Positions 1 through 50,149 of a DNA stretch of 64,000 nucleotides are shown in pieces. Position 1 is the stretch's first letter, and each line of letters begins with the position of its first letter. The notes beneath the pieces were generated by a model that saw only the letters and a list, made by a program, of their open reading frames with translations, did no database searches and was not told the DNA's origin. Made by a program: the position numbers and the translations under genes. Origin of the DNA: Sipunculus nudus (Eukaryota; Annelida; Sipuncula; Golfingiida; Sipunculidae); contig CM049310.1 of the NCBI GenBank assembly GCA_026874595.1, forward strand, positions 18,638,058 through 18,702,057, given 5' to 3'.

Positions 1-1057
1 TTAAGTCTGTCAAAAGAGTTAGGTCTCTGAATGTCCATCATGTACAGTCCACAGGAAATCTGACTAGGCTTCACATCAGGCAGACATTCTATATGGCAGA
101 AATGCTGGGGTGATCAGGAGCTTTCAGTGGCCCTCAACACCTGTCACCAGCCAGTTCTACTAGAAATCAAATTTGAACTATGTACAGTGATTTCGTCTGC
201 AGAAATCAATTAATAAACATGGACTTCAAACTCAATATTGGGATGAAAATACTTTTCAACATGAGAATTTTATTCTAACATTGAGATTATGACTGGATGT
301 CTCAAATTCAGCAAGGATTTTGTCAATTTTACATGACTGGGCCTCAAATCAGGTGGACATTCAATATGGCAGGAACCTCGGGTTATTAAGGAGTGTTCAG
401 GGGAGTTCAGCAGCTGTCATTTGCAGTTGAGCCAGCAATCATATTTCATCTGCTGAGCACAGGCCAAATTGTTCCTGTTAATCAACATTTTGTTATTATT
501 ATCAAATGCTATTGTTATTATTTTTGCATCATAGAAAAAGCAACCAAAGTTTTTCAGCGCAAACCACACATCCGTCATGTTTATACGATGGAAAAAGACT
601 AGGGTCAACCAATGTTGATGCTCATTGGTCAAGTCAGTCATGTTATACAGAACCCCGCGATTAACATGAGATTTATTAATTAATCTAAATATGTGCCGTT
701 CTGATCCCAGCATGCACACTGCCTTCCTCTGAGCTGCTCAGCTGGTGCACTGGTGCAGGGTCACTGGTTGCTGCAGATATATCAGACTATGTGTCCATTC
801 ATGACAGGATTTTGGGCCAAACATGACTGTCCCTGTCTGCATTTAGCAGATCTTCTTTCATGACAGGTCAATTTAAATGGGAAATTGGTTGGGACAATGG
901 CTTAGTGTCTGTATATTGAAGGGGATCCGCTCAACTGGGTGTCATCACACAGGTCCTGCCAAATAGGGAACAGCTTTTACTGTGGAAGACATAAATCTTA
1001 TTTTGCTGGGATAATAGTGTTCATGGTAACAAACATAAATGTGTTTTTAGTCCTAAC
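1..1057. other. AGO intron, no gene recognised
   Basis: Intronic sequence downstream of the last visible AGO exon. I looked for the next MID-domain exon on the minus strand and did not find it. A diverged direct duplication is visible: about 62-145 and 338-420 share a core like CAGACATTCTATATGGCAG and matching flanks about 275 bp apart. Otherwise nothing is recognised. Confidence 0.5.
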
Positions 1058-37665
<36,608 letters not shown>

Positions 37666-37691
37666 TTTTGTGGCTTATTGACTCTTTTTCG

Positions 37692-37701
37692 CTTTTATAT
37701 A
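37692..37701 (-). promoter_or_regulatory. TATA-like box upstream of the AGO start
   Basis: Minus strand TATATAAAAG. At the usual 25-30 bp spacing, initiation would fall near 37672, only about 8 bases before the ATG, which is unusually short; transcription may instead begin further upstream and the match be chance in AT-rich DNA. Confidence 0.35.
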
Positions 37702-37702
37702 G

Positions 37703-38003
37703 GTATAGTGATGCCATTATTCCAAAAGAAACGAATAAAGCGGGCACAGGTTTGAACCGATCATTATGGCGGACCTGTTAACTTTACACTGTCACCGACA
37801 GAGGTCTCCACCTCTGTTATAAACAAAACCACTCTCCCTTCAGATACGTATTTTGGAGGGTCCGGTCTTGGGATCAAATATATACTTGGATATAGATTGT
37901 TCTCTTTTATCTCGGCCGCCAGTCAAGGTGAACTGAGAATATTTATTCACCTTCTTTTAACCCTTATTTAAGTAAAACTTATATGAACTTCCACATTGAT
38001 GAA

Positions 38004-38048
<45 letters not shown>

Positions 38049-40104
38049 CCAATTTAGATAATTATTATTAAATGCAGGTTGGGGGGGGGGGGGGTTAGTA
38101 TATTGAAATATTCTAAATTGTACCATAACTGCGCAGTGATGTTGACCTTGAAGGTATATAACTCTAAAATAATATCAAATGGAGATAAAATCTGAGAGGA
38201 AGAGGTAATATATATAGGCCATAGTTGGTTGATATGATTGGTTTGTATTGATGAGTAAGAAATAAATAATATTTTGTGACCTGACTATGTGTTTCCTAAT
38301 GTTGAAATTGAAGCATGTGAGAAGTTTGTGAACGTACGATCTGTACTATTACCATGATCATTGGTTGGCTTTTTGATTATAAACTGTTGAAAGTTCAAAA
38401 GTTTACGTGTTTGTTATATTAGATCTATTTTTTATAATATATCATTAAATAATATAACTAACGGCCCCAGTCCACGGTTGCAAGGACTTGATGTTGTGTG
38501 TATGGGGGGGGGGGAGTTGGAAGTAACAACATCTCCGTCTATACATACAGTAAATTCAACATTGCTTACAGGCTAAAAAAAAGTTCATTCCCAATTATTG
38601 AGTATTTAAAAATTGATAGACAAACAAAGCTGATATTTTTATATCCCATTCTGCGGAGGCAGAAAAATAATGAACAAATGTTTGCATAAAATCCTCATAT
38701 TTTAGTACAATTGTTTTGAGTTTTTAATTTTTATACATTCCCATTATAACATATATATCTGAATATAAATGTAGATTCATAATTATAATGCCATCATCAT
38801 ATCCTCAATTTTGTTAGATAAAAACACATTATGGATATAAATGTATTTATATATTAACCACAAAATTATATCTTTTTAATTTGCAAAGCAATAAATATCT
38901 GGAAATGATACTTGAATCAGAATTCACAATTTAAAATGTGCCTTTATTCATGCATCATTTGGCTGCTCATATATTATCAATTTATACATACTGATGGGTT
39001 TAGTTTTAATTTAATTTGCTTAAATTATTCAACAGAAAATTGATTTCTTTAAAACTGCTATATACTACCACAACATTGCATCTTCAGGATTACTCCTTAA
39101 CTTGCTAATTCAAGAAAAAAATTGTACATTGGAGTGAAAACAGCATGACAATTAAGATAATACAGTGTAAACAATAACAATTACTGCATAACACTTGGCG
39201 GGCAAGGGGGGGGGGGTTTAATATGCGAGAAACTGTACACCTTTCACAGCAGGGGATCTCCCCCAGTGACCTGTGAAAAATCACGTTACCTGACATATAG
39301 CTGACCCCCAGTCACCAGAAGTGGCCTGCATGCAGCTGGACATTATGTAAGTGAATAAAATAAGAGCATCTGAAAAAAAACCTGCAGAATAAACTAGCCT
39401 AATTTTCAAGCTTTTATTTTCAAATTACAGAATTTAACAGATTCAATCCTTATTTCTGTAATTTGTGTAACTGCTGTGAAAATTAAATCAAATGTACTTA
39501 TAGAAAAGAAACGTGCCATGGTCAAAATAGGGCAAAATTTAAGGTACTGATTTTATATTAATGCTAATAACTTGAACAAATTTCAAAATTCAGATCTAAT
39601 CCTGGGTATACAATTGAATTTTGATGTAACAAAGTTATATCCCTGAAAAAAAGTCTCTGGCTTCAACAATTATCATGTTAACTGGGTAAATATCTTTCCT
39701 GATTTTTTTTACAAAGGGCATTATCTTTGGACCCATAACTTTTAAAAATTATGTAATACTGACCTGATTTCTTGCATGTACATAGGAATTCTATAGCGTA
39801 TATTTAAGGTAAATTTGAAGAAAAACAGACAAGTGGTTTTTATATAAGGCAGTGCTGAAGTGTGATAATAGGTTTTAATGGAAAATTTAGTTTTTTTCTT
39901 AATTTATCGAAGGAACGAAGTCGCAGTGACCAAGTTATCAGTCTGGTAGATCTTGGGGACATCTAATAGTATGCCGAACTTCGGATTCATAGGTCTTACA
40001 GTTGCAAAACGTGCCAGTCTAACGGACGGACGGCGGACAATGGACCACAACTATAGTTCAGCTGACCTAAAAATAGGCCAATATTACTGCACACAGGCTG
40101 CTTG
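37703..40104. other. Intergenic, upstream of AGO
   Basis: No gene recognised. (AT)n at about 38009-38045, G runs near 38083 and 38506, G10 near 39207. About 39900-40080 (ending in an ACGGACGGACGG-type tract) looks like part of a dispersed repeat. Confidence 0.5.
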
Positions 40105-40810
40105 TTAGCGAACCTGTGAGCTTATGCGATGGCCGGCGCAGCGTCGTCCGTCCGCCGTCTTCCGTACGTTAACCAATGCTATAATAGAAACCGTAAGAGC
40201 TAGCAGCTCCAAATTGCATGCATGAATCAGTCACATGTAAATCCTTATCGGATTGAGCTTATTTTTTGGGCATCTGAATTAACTTCGATTTTATAGGGAA
40301 AAAGCTAAAAAAAATTTAAACAATTCTTCATCTCCGAAACCGTGCAGCCAAATTGTCCAATATTTCACAGAAATAATCCAAGAAACAATCTTTTAGGTTT
40401 GTTCGAATGGTTCCAGTCCGGTGATTTTTGGCCGAGTTACAGGTAGTTGAACATAGTCATCTGTCCAAAAAAGCATACTAAAATTTCAGTCTCAGAAACG
40501 GCTGGAGCTATCATCACGAAATTTTATGCTAATGTTAGTCACATGAGTCACACCTGAAACTGAGGTATTGGTGGCAACACCTGCATCGGCCTTTTTTGTA
40601 CGGGGGTCATCATACTGAGGGCTACAAAAAAACTTCTTCTCTGAAACCATATAGCCAAATTGTTTAATATTGCAAAGAACTGACGCCACTGTGGCCAATG
40701 TGTTTATTATTTTACAAGAATAATCCCTAGAATAGTTCTTATAATAATTTTCTTTAATGGTTCCACATAAATGAGTTTTGGCTGAAATATGGAGATTGGA
40801 TTGAGTCATT
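40105..40810 (-). repeat. Repeat family A, inverted copy without the LINE
   Basis: Begins TTAGCGAACCTGTGAGCTTA, the inverse of the terminus at 6600, and continues as the inverse of 6600-6093 joined to 4002-3940. It therefore shows the sequence before LINE insertion (…CTCAGTATGATGACCCCCGT… on the minus strand). Ends near 40810 next to another element. Confidence 0.85.
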
Positions 40811-42581
40811 TTACCATGTGTGTTAGCTGTGAGAAGCAGTCAGTGGCGGATCCAGAGGGGGAGCTTTGGGGGCTGAAGCCCCCCCCCCAGGGTTGAAACA
40901 TTGTTATCATTTTTTATCAGAGAGGATTTTCATTACATTATTTCAGTTGCCGTCGTACAAATATCACCCTTTCAACTAAAACATAAACGTTGAAAACCCA
41001 AGTAATCGTTAGGAGAGGCGCATGTCTACACGAGGATCAGGCATCTTTTTATTCCTCCGCAATAAATGGGCCGCGTCTGTCAGTCCCTCCGTCCTTTCGT
41101 CCACCTGTCCTTCAAAATCCGTCCGTCCGTCCCACACCATCACTGATGCCACACTTTCCTGGTTAACATATGGCCGGGGACCAATGTGGAAATGATAATG
41201 CATAAATATGCGAACGAAAGAAATGCATTTTATACTTCAGACGTATAAATAAAAGAGATCTGACGTTTGAACGTATAAAAGCTAGTTATAGACTAAAGAA
41301 GCAACTGCACATATGGAAATGTAATTTAAGCATTACCAGTTAATCAAAGTGAACGCTGGTGAGTTATATATTAAAAAGTAGTTAGAGAATGATATTCCAT
41401 CACGAGTTATTTGTTTGCCTTTTTCAATGATGTTTAATGCATTTTAATGTTTATATGTAGTTGTGTCTTTATTTTATGACTGATCAATTATTTGAGATTA
41501 AATAATGAATGAAATGTTTACATCGTTGGGCATGCACTTGTGCTCACATATCATGTTCATACCTATACGACAACTTAAAAGAGATTATTAATATACCCAA
41601 GTCTTATTTTTATTTTTAAATCGGTTGATAGAAAAATAATTTCCAAATCATTTATTCTTTTGCTATGAATTCCCCATTCTTACTGCTTGCTCCAGAAGAG
41701 TCTTTATTTGCTGAGTAAAAGAATCCTCTGCGAAGCAAGGTGTATAACGTAATTATCGACGTTGGTTGATTTGTCTGTTAGCAGCTGTACTTAACAGTTA
41801 AAGACGGACTAATGAGGAGACCCAGAAAAAAAAATCCAAAATAATTTAGAGTTTACCTGGATCACAATACTATTTTAATTTAAAAGATGCTTAACAGTTG
41901 TGGGGAAAAAAGGGCGATCGAAAGACCGTCTTTATTTTTTGGTTTTAGGGGAATCTTTAATTGAATATAAATTCCCGAAAGAGGCGAGCAGACCGGGTAT
42001 GCAAAATCGAGTTGGTGAACTTGTCACACATTCCTCATGAATAAATATAATTATCGTACAAACTGTAACTACAAAAAATACATATAATATGAATTGTCTG
42101 ATTTCAATGTCTGCTTTTACGTTTTGTCTCAACTTTGTTCATGAGTTTCAAGTTGTAAACTTTGTCTCGGAACTATAATAAATTGCACATGTGTACCCAT
42201 TTATACAAATTCACAATTTACAAATTGTCAGATCGTATATGATGTGGAAAAATGTAAAAGGTGTATTTTAATATCCATACCCGTGGAGTCATGTTTTGTT
42301 TGTTTTAAGTCTGCAAACTATTTAATGTTAAACTGAAATTAAGACTACATGTTTACAAGAGATTAAATGTGGTAATGGCTATCTAATACCTCTTTCTCTC
42401 ATTCATCAATAACAGTTGATCTTTTTGTAAAATCATTATTCTGAAGTTCAAGAATGAAAAAGAGCAGTTTTTCGTTTTTTAAAACGGCAAAGAATTATGT
42501 TTTTTTATAGTGACTTAAATTTATTTAACGTATCCAACGTTTCACTTATTATAACCTTTTGAACATGAGAAGTTTACACTG

Positions 42582-42582
<1 letters not shown>

Positions 42583-42665
<83 letters not shown>
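42583..42665. repeat. (AT)n microsatellite
   Basis: Nearly uninterrupted AT repeat of about 80 bp within the DNA element. Poly-Ile/Tyr frames over it are artefacts. Confidence 0.95.
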
Positions 42666-42669
<4 letters not shown>

Positions 42670-42721
42670 ACATTTATGTATATAAATTGATAGATAGATA
42701 ATAAAATGGCAAGTGTCTGCG

Positions 42722-42725
<4 letters not shown>

Positions 42726-42775
<50 letters not shown>
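42726..42775. repeat. (AT)n microsatellite
   Basis: About 50 bp of AT repeat, second tract inside the same DNA element. Confidence 0.95.
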
Positions 42776-42777
<2 letters not shown>

Positions 42778-43177
42778 TTATGCAAAGTATCTACTAGCCT
42801 CCCCCTTGCAAAATCCTGGATCCGCCCCTGGCAGTTACATCTAGCCTTGCACCAGTTTATCAGCATCTATCAGATCATGCTTCTAGACATTTAGATCTCA
42901 GGTTATCTATGGTTAATATTGACAAAAATGTTTTTCAAAAGCTTTTTAAATGATTTAAGATTTAAATTATTGATCATACCAGGCAACGTTGACAACCATG
43001 AATAGTAAGCTCTATGTGGCTATATATAAAGACGGCTGTACATGGAATCTAAATAATTGGTATCCATACTCAACTTAATTCAAGAATTTGCAATCAGTGA
43101 GATGTATCTGTATTATAATTTTGCACTCAGTATGCATCAGTAATAACTTTTTCTTATATTTCTTTTTTTTTAATGCA

Positions 43178-43420
43178 GCTGAAAAGCATTTTGTATTCGA
43201 AAAATTTATTTCCAAGTTTTACAAGAAGGGACCGATTAGTGTACAGATGGCAGCACCTGGTTTACCATTGGCAGATTGCCAAGATTTGCCAGTATCTGGA
43301 TGTTGGCCATTTGCCAAGATTATGTCAGCTCTGTAAATAGCTTAGGCACAGTGCCAGGATTGGAAAAGGCCTATGTGCTGCAGCCTGACTACTACAACAG
43401 TTTTGTGTGTTTTTTCATGG
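43178..43420 (+). other. Candidate transcribed exon, function unknown
   Basis: A strong plus-strand acceptor (TTCTTTTTTTTTAATGCAG) and a GTAAGT donor (TTCATG|GTAAGT) bound 243 bp that are less AT-rich than their surroundings. Open in one frame for the first half only (AAEKHFVFEKFISKFYKKG) and in another for the second half, so not a clean coding exon. Could be a non-coding RNA exon, an old pseudo-exon or chance. Confidence 0.2.
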
Positions 43421-44415
43421 TAAGTTCATTGTATTATTTTAAACAAGTCAATGCAAGTAAAAAAAATTAATTCAAAGTTATTTCAAGTAGGGATGCACCT
43501 ACCTTTGTTTTTGTAAAATCAATAAATGCTCTTTCTCTCAGGAGCGATTTGCAGTATTGGCCTGAAATTGTGTATATCCATAAATCTTGGACTCCTCCAT
43601 GTTGGGTTCAACTACCTTTATCTAGTTGTTTCATGGAACTGTGCACATAGCCGAAGAGTGGTTTGAAGCCTGAAATTGTTCATGTCCATACATCTTAAAT
43701 GGATTTCTCGTACACAAGACTGGTGGGTCACTTACAATCATTTTTGTGTTGTGTGCACCTATGCCAGTATTTCAGCAGTGACGTTTGTGTAATTTGTGCA
43801 TGCACTCGGGTTCAAAATATTCAGTGCTTGCATTGTACATATATACATGTCACACATGTCCTTGTAACGGTCCAGCATAGAAGCATTATACCTGATATAT
43901 ATCCCATTGCACAGGTTCGCATGAGGTCTGAAGGCCTTGTTTTGTTTATATCAACGGGTTTATACTATGTATGTTCCCACCAAAATAATAAAAACAAATT
44001 CAACAAGAGCATCTGGCGGTTAGTCAGATAAGCCAGAGCTTTGCAAATGGCATTTTTGCACCGAGTGACCTTTCTTCCTCCGCATATATGCAACCTACCA
44101 CCATAGGTTACATGTTTTTGTTTCCCCGTTTGTCAACATTGCTGTGTTTACAAACACGTTGTTGATAAACAAGTTCATACGTCCTTTACGGAAGCATTAT
44201 AAGAAATTTTCATAACCAGAATTACCCTATAAAATCATTAATTTGTACTCAAAGGAAGCCAGAAATCACATAAATTCTTTTTCAAAAGGTAGGTGAATAG
44301 GCATGTGGAGAGAGGTATCATGTTTTCACTTTGATCATTTATTTAATTATTAGCAACATTACACAACAAAGTTCAGTACAGATTTGGTTGAAATTTTGTA
44401 GGGGATATATACGTG

Positions 44416-44456
<41 letters not shown>

Positions 44457-44460
44457 ATAT
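44416..44460. repeat. (AT)n microsatellite
   Basis: About 45 bp of AT repeat with one interruption. Confidence 0.95.
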
Positions 44461-45863
44461 GATATTATCCTAGGAAATCCACCACAAATGAATTTTGTGT
44501 TATATCCTTTATTTACGTATGTTGTTGACAATGTGTGTTTTTTTCGAAGTCATTTGCATTCTGATATAATGCTATTTTCCGGATTAGTTTTTTTATTAAG
44601 ATAGGATCGTGGTCATTAGGTGAATTGATTGTGTGGTTTTATTGAGCAACTATACAAGAATACAAGAAATATCACTTTTTCTTGATAAGAGCTCTTTTAC
44701 ACCATCTCAGATATTTGGAACTGTTCCATTCGATATGCATGTTAGCTCCAGATGAAAACTCAAAGCCACACACAACACTGCGCATTTAATCATTACAAAT
44801 AAATTCTTTGTATCTCTCATTTCCTTGGATGGAAGATGACAGGACTGGTGTATGTTTATCTCCCAGACTTAGTGTCCACTGGCACCATTTTTATAGCTTC
44901 TTCACTCTGGTCTTGTATTTTAGTTGATTTATCTTAACATCATTCCTTTCCAGATTCTCTTATTCTTTCAAGCTGTACATAACCGTGTCTTCATGCTTTG
45001 TTTAATTACACAAGGGACCCATGGGTCACTTCACTCAGCTAAATGTACCTTTTATAGAAAAAAAATAAAATCCTGGTGCACAGAAGAGAGTCCACATGCA
45101 GTTGATGTTATATTGTTGCACTAATCCATATCATACAGCCATCTGGCAATATTATTCATGTCTTTCCTGCATGTTTAGTTTCCTTTCTTTTACATCCAAA
45201 TACTTGGGAAGTTGCTTGTGCTCCTACATGCACAATGATTGTACATGCAAAAGCAGAGCATATATTTTTTGTCTTTTGTCTCTACACATATCTATACATC
45301 CAAAAGGCCCCAAAGCCTGTTAAAAAATTATTTAATCTGACTAATATAACATTGTATAAATATTTAAATATTAGTTATACATATATTTACTGACTCTGAA
45401 ATCCTGAATCTCATCAAGGTCTATTTATGAATGTATAATAATGTATACAATCTACAAGTTAATGACTTTGCTACATCATGCTCTCTGAGGGCGAGGGATT
45501 CAAAACCTTATAGACATTTAGGGAATCTATAGTAACAAAAGTTTTAAAGAGTTCTCTCAACTGCATGACTGATATAGGCATGATAAGTAAGATCCATATT
45601 AATAATAACACCTTTGGGCAACGAGGGCTAATTAGATACCGGTATGGCCCTGGTGAAACAACATTATGCTTTATAACAACAAAGCGTTAAGGTCTGTCTG
45701 CTATAAGAGGAAAGCATGATGCTACAATTATTCACCAATCTGGCAGCTTCCCTTCAGAATTTATCAACACATTTGATAAAAGCACACATCTGCAGGAATT
45801 TTTTTTAAGGTGGCATATCATACCATATATAATTAAAAAGAAGAACCACATTTAAAAAGAAGC

Positions 45864-46062
45864 CACGGGCGGATCAAGGATTTAGGGAAAGGGGGGGGTC
45901 CAACCCAGGAGGACAAATGAAAACCCTAAAAAAAGGTCCTCAGGTCTGAAAAAGGCGTCAAAATTTTGTCTGAAGCCCTTAAAAAGCGTTGTTTCTGAAG
46001 AAAAAAAAAAGGGGGGGGGGGGTCCGGACCCTCTTGACCCCCCCCCCCTTGATCCGCTTCTG
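45864..46062. mobile_element. MITE, 199 bp, 5-bp target duplication
   Basis: Ends CACGGGCGGATCAAG and CTTGATCCGCTTCTG are imperfect inverted repeats; subterminal G-runs pair with C-runs. Flanked by GAAGC at 45859-45863 and 46063-46067. Clearly related at its ends (GGGCGGATC) to the element at 40841-42830. Confidence 0.8.
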
Positions 46063-47137
46063 GAAGCTTAAAACCTATTTATTTTTGCAATATTTTGGTA
46101 GCTAATTATACTTTCAATAAAATCATTCAGCACATTTACTACGATATTTCGCTCTTGTGTTTTAACAGCTGCTTTTAATGTATTATACGTGTTTAATACG
46201 TGTATACAAAGTACTTTAGTGCAATTTTCAACCATTTTCAGTTTGTGTGTTGTAAAGCGGTTTAGAGCACTTCGGTGGATTTTACGCTATATAAAATAAA
46301 ATATTATTATTATTTTTCTGCCATTTTATCCAAAGCAGATTAAAAAAAAAGTTTGTGAAATACATTTACTGTGTTGCACATGAAATATTTTTATATGGGC
46401 AGACAGACAAGCAGCTAAAACTGAGGTATATATATAGTATCACTATAATTACAGATTAAGTATTAAACTGATTGAACACTCCCTTTTCAAATCAGATATA
46501 CATATTGTGGGTTGGATGAGGGAGAAACAACCTTGTGATGCTAATTACTAAACTTTAAGTTTTTTAAGTATATAATTTAATACTGAAATTAATATTCCAT
46601 TTCACACGTTAAAAAAGAATGCAAACAATTTTCAACATTATGAAGTAAGGAATTCCTCATTTACGTGATACGTGACAAACATGGGCATCCTCACGTTTAC
46701 AGCAATACATCACTTTGTGGACACATAATTAAATTTCAACTTTAAGCATTGTAACCCCTTGTAAAACAAAATAAAATAAAAATGTACCAAATGTGTGGGA
46801 AAATGAATTAAACATAGAAAATCATTTTGTTTATGAACCTTCGGGGGGGGGGGGGGGGGCGAATGACCGTGATGACCTTGAAGGGAGCTGCCCCAAGTGA
46901 AGTGTAGATAATTAACCAAGGTTGGCCTGCACTACTCACGCAACTGATGTATACAATATATTCATGTATTTCAAGGTCTAAAAGCAAGTTATTAGCTTTC
47001 AAAATTCAGATTATAAAAGATTAAATCCTTATGCATACATGCTTTGAAAATGTAATCAGATGCTAGTGAGAAACATGTGCCATGGTCAAACCTGGACATA
47101 CTTAAATCTTGATTAAATGAAGTTATATATTTATACC
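46063..47137. other. Intergenic with a retroelement 3' tail
   Basis: 46240-46315 (gttgtaaagcggtttagagc...acgctatataaaataaaatattattattatt) is the typical 3' end of an L2/CR1-like LINE or a SINE that shares it, ending in (ATT)n. A G17 run sits near 46843. Otherwise nothing. Confidence 0.55.
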
Positions 47138-47440
47138 GGCTTCTGTGGCTCAGTGGTAGAGCACAGGACTCAAATCCGGGAGATCGTGAGTTTGAATCTC
47201 AGCCAAGGCGGTGAGATTTTTTCACGGTCGGCCCCTACCAAGGGTTAGCTCTCTGCTGGCTTAAAGGGGAGACTGTGCCCAACAATCGTGTTTCACTCAC
47301 AAACGGGTGTGCCTTTCGGGGGTTCCTCAGTGTTTTGACCCAGCAGTGGGGATGAGACACAACTAGGGCCCGTAGGAATGATGCACCGAGCCTTAGACTT
47401 AGTTAAGCAAGCATTAATATTATATAATAAAATGGAGGCG
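47138..47440 (+). mobile_element. tRNA-derived SINE
   Basis: Head of about 73 bp with box A TGGCTCAGTGGTAGAGC and box B GAGTTTGAATCTC, both near the pol III consensus, then a non-tRNA body of about 190 bp and an AT-rich tail near 47420-47440. The acceptor-stem halves do not pair, so this is not a working tRNA gene. Confidence 0.8.
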
Positions 47441-50149
47441 GTTACTTCTGATATGGAGAAGATAGTGATAGGGATTTTTAATTAAACCTGTCATTCCTGG
47501 GAACTCTTTAGGCCTAACTGAATATTATGAAAAACGCCCTGGACATCGTGGTATTGCTGTATAGCGGCCAACAACCATGCCCCCCCCCCCCCCCCCCGGA
47601 TTCGTAGCTATGTCAAACGTTTTAAAAATGTGACGGACCTTCGCTGACTTTTTTTATACTTATAGCTGAGCTAAACTGGTGGCACACGTACCAGTTATTA
47701 CAATAAGTAGTGCGTGGCATGTGCATGACACGGAGAAATACTTACAAAGACATAAAAACTAAAGATCCATGGAGCATTTGGAAAAGTTAAGTTCGATCGA
47801 CCATTGTCAGACGAGAGACGCCAGGAACAATGAACTTAATGAACACAAACGCCACCTGTTGAGATTTTGAGGAACTATTCATACGACCTAAGTGAAAAAT
47901 CGATGGAAAAATTCCTATTTTAAAATTAATTCCTTATTTTATGTACGCAACGGAACCGGAAATGTACTAGTCTTGCTTCTTCTCCAAAACATTAAATAAT
48001 TCGTATATGACCCGGAAGTAATTTTTTCACTAGACTGGTTTCTCCTCTCAAAATTATTGAACGCGAAATAAAAATGAGAAGATACCAAACTATATACTGG
48101 TTCCTAAATCTTTCAAAAGCTCGTCTTGCATACCCAGCATACATGAAGGTCAGGCGACACTGAGACGCTGTTGGCTCATTCTATCTTGCACGTCGTAAGA
48201 AAATCACCCCTTGGCTTGGTGGGTGCATCATACATGGTGCAACTATAGTACTTGCTAACTACTAGTCTGATGTAATCGTACTTTATATTGTTAGGCCTTG
48301 CTACATATTGAGTCCGATATTCATACAGTGAGAGTTTCTATAATATTATTAATATTGATATTATTAAATTATTATAACAACATAATTATAATATTATAAC
48401 TTAATATAAGGTATAAGCGTCAGACCACATACCCAGTGACTGGTAATGGTGTAGTTTAGGGGTTTTTTTTTTATAAGAGGCCTATATTACCATTTTTAAA
48501 CACCTTTTTTCCAAAATTTGTGTGGTTCTATAATAAGAAGAAATGCATATACTTATATAATAATGTGTATATATTATATAGTTTAATAACCAATATATTT
48601 TTTAATATAATGACATAAATTGCTCAAATATAGCTTGTTTTCCTGGGGACGTCATGAACGTCATGCATAATGTCATGGCGGAAGATAAAAATTTGAGCCA
48701 CTAAAGTCGACTTTTAAGCCACAATGACTCTCAAACAAGACCACCTTTCATTATATTAATATAACTCTTTTTTTTTTAAACTTAGTACATCTCCTTTATG
48801 TTATAGAAAATTATGTTTGTTTTAATTTGCGTTTAATATTGTAATATAGGCCTTTTATAAACCCCCCCCCCCCCCCACTCGATGCCCTTGTATTGTAACC
48901 AGTGTCAGTAGGTGTTACTAATACCCCATGCCAGCATGTCACTTTTCAAAGTGGGCCCGTTTAAACAAAGTGAAACAATATTCTGGTATGGCACTCAGTC
49001 CCTTGACTGCTTGAGTCAGTGAGGCTCCCAATGAGGTATTCAAAATTTCAAGAGCCCATAAGACTTAGCTGCGAGGGGGGACTAAAAATGATAAATATAT
49101 CTGAGAGTACACTTTAGTCCCCATCCAATGCATAGTGAACAGATGTACGATCTTACGACATATCAGTGGCAATCTAATTAAGATGACGGACTAAAATTAC
49201 ATCCACTTGACGATTCATAGTGATGACGTCACTCACAGTACTTAGTATTTGTACGTCATATGTTTGTTATGTCACAGATACATCCCTTCTACTTCACATG
49301 GATAAACAGAGATGGCCACTTGAACTGACCCCATTATTTTTCCACCTCTTTCTGGACAGGTCAGCACTGTCCCAGCATCACAAAAGAAATATACTTATTT
49401 CACCCTTATATCACTCATCATAAATCGCCACATTACTTCCTTTATTAAGTTTTTAGTTAAAAGTTATTAAAAATTTTTAGTGGCAAATTAAATATATTTG
49501 AAAGTTAGATAAATAAGGTGGACAGGGGTGTTGGAACAGAGTATAGTTGTTCATATAATTTGGATATTGTTTATTAAATATTCCTAATTATGTTGGCAAC
49601 ATTCTAACGTGAACCCTTTGTGGATTTTTATAGGGGGAGGGGCTACAGTGTGTCACAATAATCAAATCTAAATTTTATAAATGATTATATTTTCATAGTA
49701 TATGAATAACAACATCATCAAATATTCAACAAAAAATTATAGTCACACTTTTTGTAGGGGCGAAAACTCACCTTAAATCAACCTTTACTCAATAGTGCAT
49801 TGTCACCAGTTGGTATGATTTATATTGCAGTTCTCTGGTAACAGTGGTTATGAACATGTCGCAAACTTTGTTGACTGTTCTGTCATATTTTTGGATTGTC
49901 TCAAACAATACACTGCAAGGTAAAACATTTTTTTTCACACAGGAAGTCAGTGGAGTAGCTCTTGCAGGCTTTGGGTCAGAAATTTTTTATACTGTTTCAC
50001 ATGTATAAACCAGGGCCCCATGGGTCACGATGCTCAGCAGAATTTGTCTATAAAGATATGTTTATAAACTTTTTCAAAATATTGGTCCGGTGACCAGTTT
50101 GAAGCCAACCTGTCTACCCAAACTGGAGTTACCCATAAGCAAATTTGTG
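47441..50149. other. Intergenic, no gene
   Basis: Contains C17 near 47580 and C15 near 48863. No coding region, RNA gene or repeat family recognised on either strand. Confidence 0.5.

Larger units (their letters stand above)
40841..42830. mobile_element. Inverted-repeat DNA element, 1.99 kb, 5-bp target duplication
   Basis: Ends CAGTGGCGGATCCAG and CTGGATCCGCCCCTG are inverted repeats (14 of 15). Flanked by GCAGT at 40836-40840 and 42831-42835. No transposase found; contains long (AT)n tracts. The related small element at 45864-46062 also has a 5-bp duplication. The ends look hAT-like, but 5 bp is atypical for that group, so the superfamily is left open. Confidence 0.75.
42831..45863. other. 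Intergenic, AT-rich
   Basis: Holds a weak candidate exon at 43178-43420 and an (AT)n tract at 44416-44460. No other gene, RNA or repeat family recognised. Confidence 0.5.

Noticed and set aside
1-1057. Expected next AGO exon (MID domain)
   Set aside because: Searched for the family wording on the minus strand and did not find it; it must lie to the left of the window.
42549-42894. Poly-(Ile-Tyr) frames on both strands
   Set aside because: Translation of (AT)n microsatellites.
47138-47210. Possible tRNA gene with box A and box B
   Set aside because: The acceptor-stem halves do not pair and a long SINE body follows.
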